This document shows positions 7,153 through 10,012 of a stretch of 10,012 bases of DNA, one piece after another (within the stretch, counting starts at the first letter, position 1; each line of letters starts with the position of its first letter). The translations under genes and the position numbers were made by a program. Origin of the DNA: Leucobacter sp. (GTDB taxonomy: Bacteria > Actinomycetota > Actinomycetes > Actinomycetales > Microbacteriaceae). The notes below the pieces were generated by a model. That model was not told the DNA's origin. It worked only from the letters and a program-made list of their open reading frames with translations, and did no database searches. Location of the stretch: positions 1-10,012 of the forward strand of contig JAAZHL010000156.1 of NCBI GenBank assembly GCA_012510755.1. Reading direction: 5' to 3'.

Positions 7153-7154
7153 CT
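7125..7154 (+). promoter_or_regulatory. Candidate promoter of the HTH-Fic operon
   Basis: TTGCGG (7125-7130, inside repeat 2) and TACACT (7149-7154, overlapping the end of repeat 3) have an 18-bp spacer. They match consensus at 3 and 4 of 6 positions. TACACT ends 6 nt before GTG 7161, which has no Shine-Dalgarno sequence, so transcription may begin at the start codon. Because both hexamers lie within the repeats, a repeat-binding protein would block the promoter. Confidence 0.45.
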
Positions 7155-7160
7155 CAACGG

Positions 7161-7937
7161 GTGGATATACCATCGCTGATCGCAAAACTCGGCAGCACGC
7201 CGAGCGGTACTGCGCGTGCCACCGGTCTCGCGCGATCAACGATTCAACGTATGAGTGCGGGCAAGACCTCCCCGTCGTTGGAGACTCTGCGTGAGCTCGC
7301 CTTGGCGGTCGGCTTAGACGTAGATGTGAATCTCGTGCCCGCAAGTGATCCTGCCGCTGCGATAGCAGCCAGAGTCGTTACCGACCCGGCCACTCCTGCT
7401 GCGGATGACCTCGAAGGTTGGGATGAAACTTCACCAGAAGAAACAGCGTCGATCAGTGCATGGGTGGGGCGGCTTGAGCGACTCGCTGGCAACGACCCGC
7501 GGCGGGTCCTGGCGCTGGCGGGTAGGTACTCGGCGCCGCAGCACCGGAGGGGTGCGAGGTTTTTTGCATCGAAGCCTGGTGTCACTCAGCAGCGCTTGAT
7601 CGAGATCGCAAGCGGCGCCTTGAAAGGGCAAGTGGGGGCCCTCGCTGGTGTGGTCGCTGCGAAGGTCTATCTTGGTCATGCTCCTGACCCCGGGCCTGTC
7701 GTCGTCTGGGTAAGCGATACAGGCGCTGTGGCCGAGCGGCTGGCGGTGACGCTTCGTGAGGCTGACGTCTATCAGCCAGCAGGCGTGCTTGTCGCGCCCA
7801 CCATCTCTGCCTACTTCGCAGACATGGTGAAGTCGCCGGAGTGGGCTCATTCGGTAGTGTCACCAGTCCAAGCAGCCATTGATTTGTATGGCCTTGGTTA
7901 CGACCAGCTGGCTGATGAGATCACCGAGGGGTGGTGA
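7161..7937 (+). CDS. HTH DNA-binding protein, putative antitoxin/regulator of the Fic gene
   Basis: About 258 aa. The N-terminus (about 3-60) is an XRE/Cro-like helix-turn-helix: SGTARATGLARSTIQRMSAG (15-34), then SPSLETLRELALAVGLDVDV, typical of phage-repressor-like folds. An acidic linker (about 65-90) leads to a C-terminal domain (about 90-258) that I do not recognise with confidence. Its ending, VVSPVQAAIDLYGLGYDQLADE, recalls the C-termini of AbiEi-like antitoxins, a weak resemblance only. The frame is open further upstream (from 6930), but that part overlaps the MFS gene and is Arg/Ser-rich with no family likeness; GTG 7161 begins just before the HTH and 6 nt after a candidate -10. The direct repeats at 7098-7152 suggest autoregulation. 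The Fic gene starts 6 nt after its stop, so the two form an operon, as in toxin-antitoxin pairs. Confidence 0.8.
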   Translation: MDIPSLIAKLGSTPSGTARATGLARSTIQRMSAGKTSPSLETLRELALAVGLDVDVNLVPASDPAAAIAARVVTDPATPAADDLEGWDETSPEETASISAWVGRLERLAGNDPRRVLALAGRYSAPQHRRGARFFASKPGVTQQRLIEIASGALKGQVGALAGVVAAKVYLGHAPDPGPVVVWVSDTGAVAERLAVTLREADVYQPAGVLVAPTISAYFADMVKSPEWAHSVVSPVQAAIDLYGLGYDQLADEITEGW

Positions 7938-7943
7938 GCCGCA

Positions 7944-8819
7944 GTGAGTGACCAGCGCCCCAAGAAGTGGGGTTTGTCGGCATCTGACTTTGCCCGTCGC
8001 GCAGCTGAAAATCGCGCGCGTCACGGGGTGACTGCGGCCGCTGGAGACCCATTTGCCAGAGACGCTCTGCTGCCGCTGCGAACCGGCAGAATCACCTGGC
8101 GACCGGCAGAAGTGGACTTTGAACTGATCCAGCGGTCACCGGTGCAACGGTCGCTCTTTCGGCTCGAAAAGTCTCTGCCCGAGTTAGTGTGGAACGCTGC
8201 GGCTCTTGAAGGCAACACGTTCACGTTGCCGCAGGTTCAGACGCTGCTTGATGGTGTCACCGTCGGTGGGAAGAGGCTCGAAGAAGCTGAGCAGATCCTT
8301 GCCCTGAGCGAAGCGATGGGCGTCATGATCAAATCTCTTCGTGACGGCACTTTCGCACTGAGCAAGGAAATGAGCGACCAGATTCACGGCATCGTGGCTC
8401 AGCATGAGGCGATCGAATCTGGACACTTCCGTGGCGAGGGGAGCGTGACGGGCGGAGGGAACGTCTTGCTCGCAAGCGGCGGTGCGGTAGATGGCGACCC
8501 AGCCGGTGAACGAGGTGCACAGCTTCAGACTGACTTCTCGAACCTGATCGCCGCGATCAACGCCCTGCAAGATGGCCGTGCACGTGCGCTTACGTACTTC
8601 GCCTCGGCAACACGCAGTCAGTTCTATTTCGACGGCAACAAGCGCACCGCGCGCATCATGATGACGGGTGCGCTCATACAAGCATGTTTCGAACCGGTGA
8701 ACATCCCCTATGCGAGGCAGGAAGAGTTTAATGTCGCACTTGATGTTCTCTTCCGCACCGATGACGGGACGAAACTCATCGAGTTTCTGACGACCTGCAC
8801 TATGAACGACGAGCAGTGA
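7944..8819 (+). CDS. Fic-domain protein with non-canonical active site (His to Gln)
   Basis: A 291-aa protein of the Fic fold, whose members transfer AMP or related groups onto target proteins. The core motif H-x-F-x-(D/E)-G-N-(G/K)-R appears at 226-234 as QFYFDGNKR: the catalytic His is Gln226 (CAG 8619-8621) and the Phe is Tyr228, while Asp230, Gly231, Asn232, Lys233 and Arg234 remain. The flap region HFRGEGSVTGGGN (161-173) is present. The N-terminal segment NAAALEGNTFT (84-94) lines up with the inhibitory helix (S/T)xxxE(G/N) of class II Fic proteins, keeping Glu89-Gly90 but with Ala85 for Ser/Thr. Classical AMPylation or Doc-type phosphorylation needs the His, so activity is uncertain. 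GTG 7944 has GAGGGG (7926-7931) 12 nt upstream. The frame is intact over its whole length, arguing against a decaying gene. I recall similar Q-F-x-F-D-G-N-K-R variants in other bacterial Fic proteins but cannot verify this here. Confidence 0.88.
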   Translation: MSDQRPKKWGLSASDFARRAAENRARHGVTAAAGDPFARDALLPLRTGRITWRPAEVDFELIQRSPVQRSLFRLEKSLPELVWNAAALEGNTFTLPQVQTLLDGVTVGGKRLEEAEQILALSEAMGVMIKSLRDGTFALSKEMSDQIHGIVAQHEAIESGHFRGEGSVTGGGNVLLASGGAVDGDPAGERGAQLQTDFSNLIAAINALQDGRARALTYFASATRSQFYFDGNKRTARIMMTGALIQACFEPVNIPYARQEEFNVALDVLFRTDDGTKLIEFLTTCTMNDEQ

Positions 8820-8883
8820 CTGCTCTCGACTGACGTAAGGGCTCGCGATTTCGGCGCTGATTACCGGGCTGCTCGCGGCGCTG

Positions 8884-10012
8884 TTATCGCTCGCTATTTT
8901 CGTGTTTGCGTTGATCGATTTCGCCGCGCGGGGCGGCCTCTTGCGCGAAGAGCACCGCGAATGCGGTGGTGATGGGCATCGAGAGCACGAGTCCTGCGGC
9001 GCCGATGAGTGTGCGAATGATTTCTTGCCCGATCAGTTCGGTGGTGACGAGGTCGATGAGGTCTCGCGGGTAGGTGTAGAGCAGCAGTAGCACGACAAAC
9101 ATAGCCCCGGCATACGCGAATACCAGCGTGTAGATGCTTGAGGCGATGTGGTCGCGGCCGACTCGCATGGCTGAGAGGTAGATGCGGCGTTTGCTGAGGT
9201 GCGGGTTGAGTGCTCGCATCTCCCACACGGCTGATGCCTGTGCCACGGTGATGTCGTTGAGCACGCCGAGCCCCGCGATGACGATGGTGGCGGTGAGCAC
9301 GTCGTTCATTTGCAGGTCGGGCACTGCGATTGCGAGGCTGGCGTCTTCTGTCGAAGCGATTCCGGTGAATCGTAGCCATCGGGTCGCTGCATATCCGGCG
9401 AGTGCGGTGAAGAGAATGCCGAAGATCGAGCCGAATAGGGCTGCGGTGGTGCGATGTGAGATGCCGTGTGCGAGGTAGAGCACGATGACCATGATGCTGG
9501 TTGCTCCGACGATTGCGACGAGGATCGGTGGCTCACCAGACAGTATTGCGGGCAGCACGAACAACACGAGTAGGGTGACGGCGGTCCCTACTCCGACAAG
9601 TGAGAGGGCGCCGCGCCATCGCCCGACCGCAATGACTATTAACGCAAACAGTACGACGATGGTGAGCATTTTTGCGCCACGTGGGTGGTCGTAGAACGAA
9701 TAGTGTGTTTCGGTGGTGCCTTCGAAGATGAGTTCTTGTGCAACGAGTTTGACGGTGTCGCCCGGGTGTATGGAGTGTGTTCGTGTGTTCACTTGGTCGA
9801 TCATGAATGTCACGGGTGTTCCGATGGCGAGTTCGGCTCGCACGTTGAGGCAGTCGGGCTGTTGCGTGGCCGCGCTCGTTTCGGCGATCTGATCTGGGGG
9901 TGTGGCGCCCAGATATGTGCACGGGAGCGGCGTCACGCTGGTGACGTGTGCGGTGACGATTTCTGCGTTTGCACCTGCGAGAGACTCGTCGGTGTGTTGC
10001 GGGGTGTGGGGC
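8884..10012 (-). CDS. YibE/F-family membrane protein, 5' end outside the window
   Basis: A polytopic membrane protein of the YibE/F family (function unknown). The frame has a possible GTG start at 9936 but stays open to the right edge, and the extra codons encode plausible N-terminal sequence of the family (AEIVTAHVTSV before TPLPC), so the gene probably begins beyond the window; 375 residues are visible. An extracytoplasmic N-terminal domain of about 110 residues (with GTPVTFMIDQVN and HPGDTVKLV) is followed by about seven or eight helices. The family's conserved segment is visible as GLGVLNDITVAQASAVWEM after the fourth or fifth helix. The C-terminus is short and charged (DQRKHENSER). It converges on the fic gene with a 64-bp gap, so it is not part of that operon. 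Confidence 0.88.
   Translation of the reverse strand, partial: PHTPQHTDESLAGANAEIVTAHVTSVTPLPCTYLGATPPDQIAETSAATQQPDCLNVRAELAIGTPVTFMIDQVNTRTHSIHPGDTVKLVAQELIFEGTTETHYSFYDHPRGAKMLTIVVLFALIVIAVGRWRGALSLVGVGTAVTLLVLFVLPAILSGEPPILVAIVGATSIMVIVLYLAHGISHRTTAALFGSIFGILFTALAGYAATRWLRFTGIASTEDASLAIAVPDLQMNDVLTATIVIAGLGVLNDITVAQASAVWEMRALNPHLSKRRIYLSAMRVGRDHIASSIYTLVFAYAGAMFVVLLLLYTYPRDLIDLVTTELIGQEIIRTLIGAAGLVLSMPITTAFAVLFAQEAAPRGEIDQRKHENSER

Noticed and set aside
6930..7160. N-terminal extension of the HTH protein reading frame
   Set aside because: It overlaps the end of the MFS gene, is Arg/Ser/His-rich without family likeness, and includes the promoter and direct repeats; GTG 7161 fits the HTH domain start and a candidate -10.
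8841..8890. Loose duplication (GCTCGCG followed by GCGCTG and TTA) in the fic-YibE/F gap
   Set aside because: Two imperfect copies with unequal internal spacing in GC-rich DNA; no hairpin and no clear function.
8894..9922. Arg/His-rich open frames on both strands over the YibE/F gene
   Set aside because: Composition is that of out-of-frame GC-rich coding DNA, whereas the membrane protein frame has clear helices and the conserved family segment.
1..10012. Mobile elements, CRISPR arrays, tRNA or rRNA genes
   Set aside because: No transposase or integrase, no regular repeat-spacer series beyond the three 20-bp-period repeats, and no tRNA-like cloverleaf or rRNA sequence was recognised.

Overview
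The window looks like the chromosome of a moderately GC-rich actinomycete (Actinomycetota, possibly Micrococcales). This rests on codon use rich in G/C at third positions, frequent GTG/TTG starts, several genes that appear to lack a leader, and the protein families present (an FtsX-type permease beginning MFLALRELKFARGRF, a YibE/F protein, HxlR and TetR regulators). The genus cannot be fixed from the sequence alone. No rRNA, tRNA, CRISPR array, transposase or integrase was seen.

Layout. Positions 1-1086 hold the 3' part of a heavy-metal P1B-type ATPase whose last membrane helix carries HEGS (P1B-4-like), followed after about 20 bp by a Crp/Fnr regulator with two cysteines, resembling the Flp proteins. 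A hairpin at 1832-1861 may end this unit. From 1896 a clear promoter with a perfect 19-bp palindrome between its -35 and -10 drives an ABC exporter: an FtsX-like permease, an ATPase translationally coupled through TAATG, and then a TetR regulator, which is the natural candidate to bind the palindrome.

A minus-strand DUF6512-like membrane protein (4467-5048) overlaps the tetR end convergently. It is followed by a divergent pair: an HxlR regulator with a C-terminal zinc ribbon (minus) and a DHA2-like MFS drug exporter (plus), sharing a 59-bp control region with an imperfect operator-like palindrome.

The most unusual part is 7098-8819. Three 15-bp repeats spaced exactly 20 bp apart sit over the promoter of a gene for an HTH protein of about 258 aa. 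Six bp after it comes a Fic-domain protein whose catalytic histidine position reads Gln (QFYFDGNKR), and whose inhibitory-helix motif is also altered (ALEGN preceded by Ala instead of Ser/Thr). The arrangement resembles a toxin-antitoxin or regulator-effector pair, but the Fic active site is non-canonical. The window ends with a minus-strand YibE/F-family membrane protein that stays open through the right edge.

Together the genes form a row of small transport-plus-regulator modules (metal, ABC, MFS), then an accessory HTH-Fic module, then a membrane protein of unknown function. Three genes (DUF6512-like, MFS, HTH) each have a TAnnnT hexamer ending exactly 6 nt before the start codon and no well-placed Shine-Dalgarno site, suggesting leaderless transcripts.
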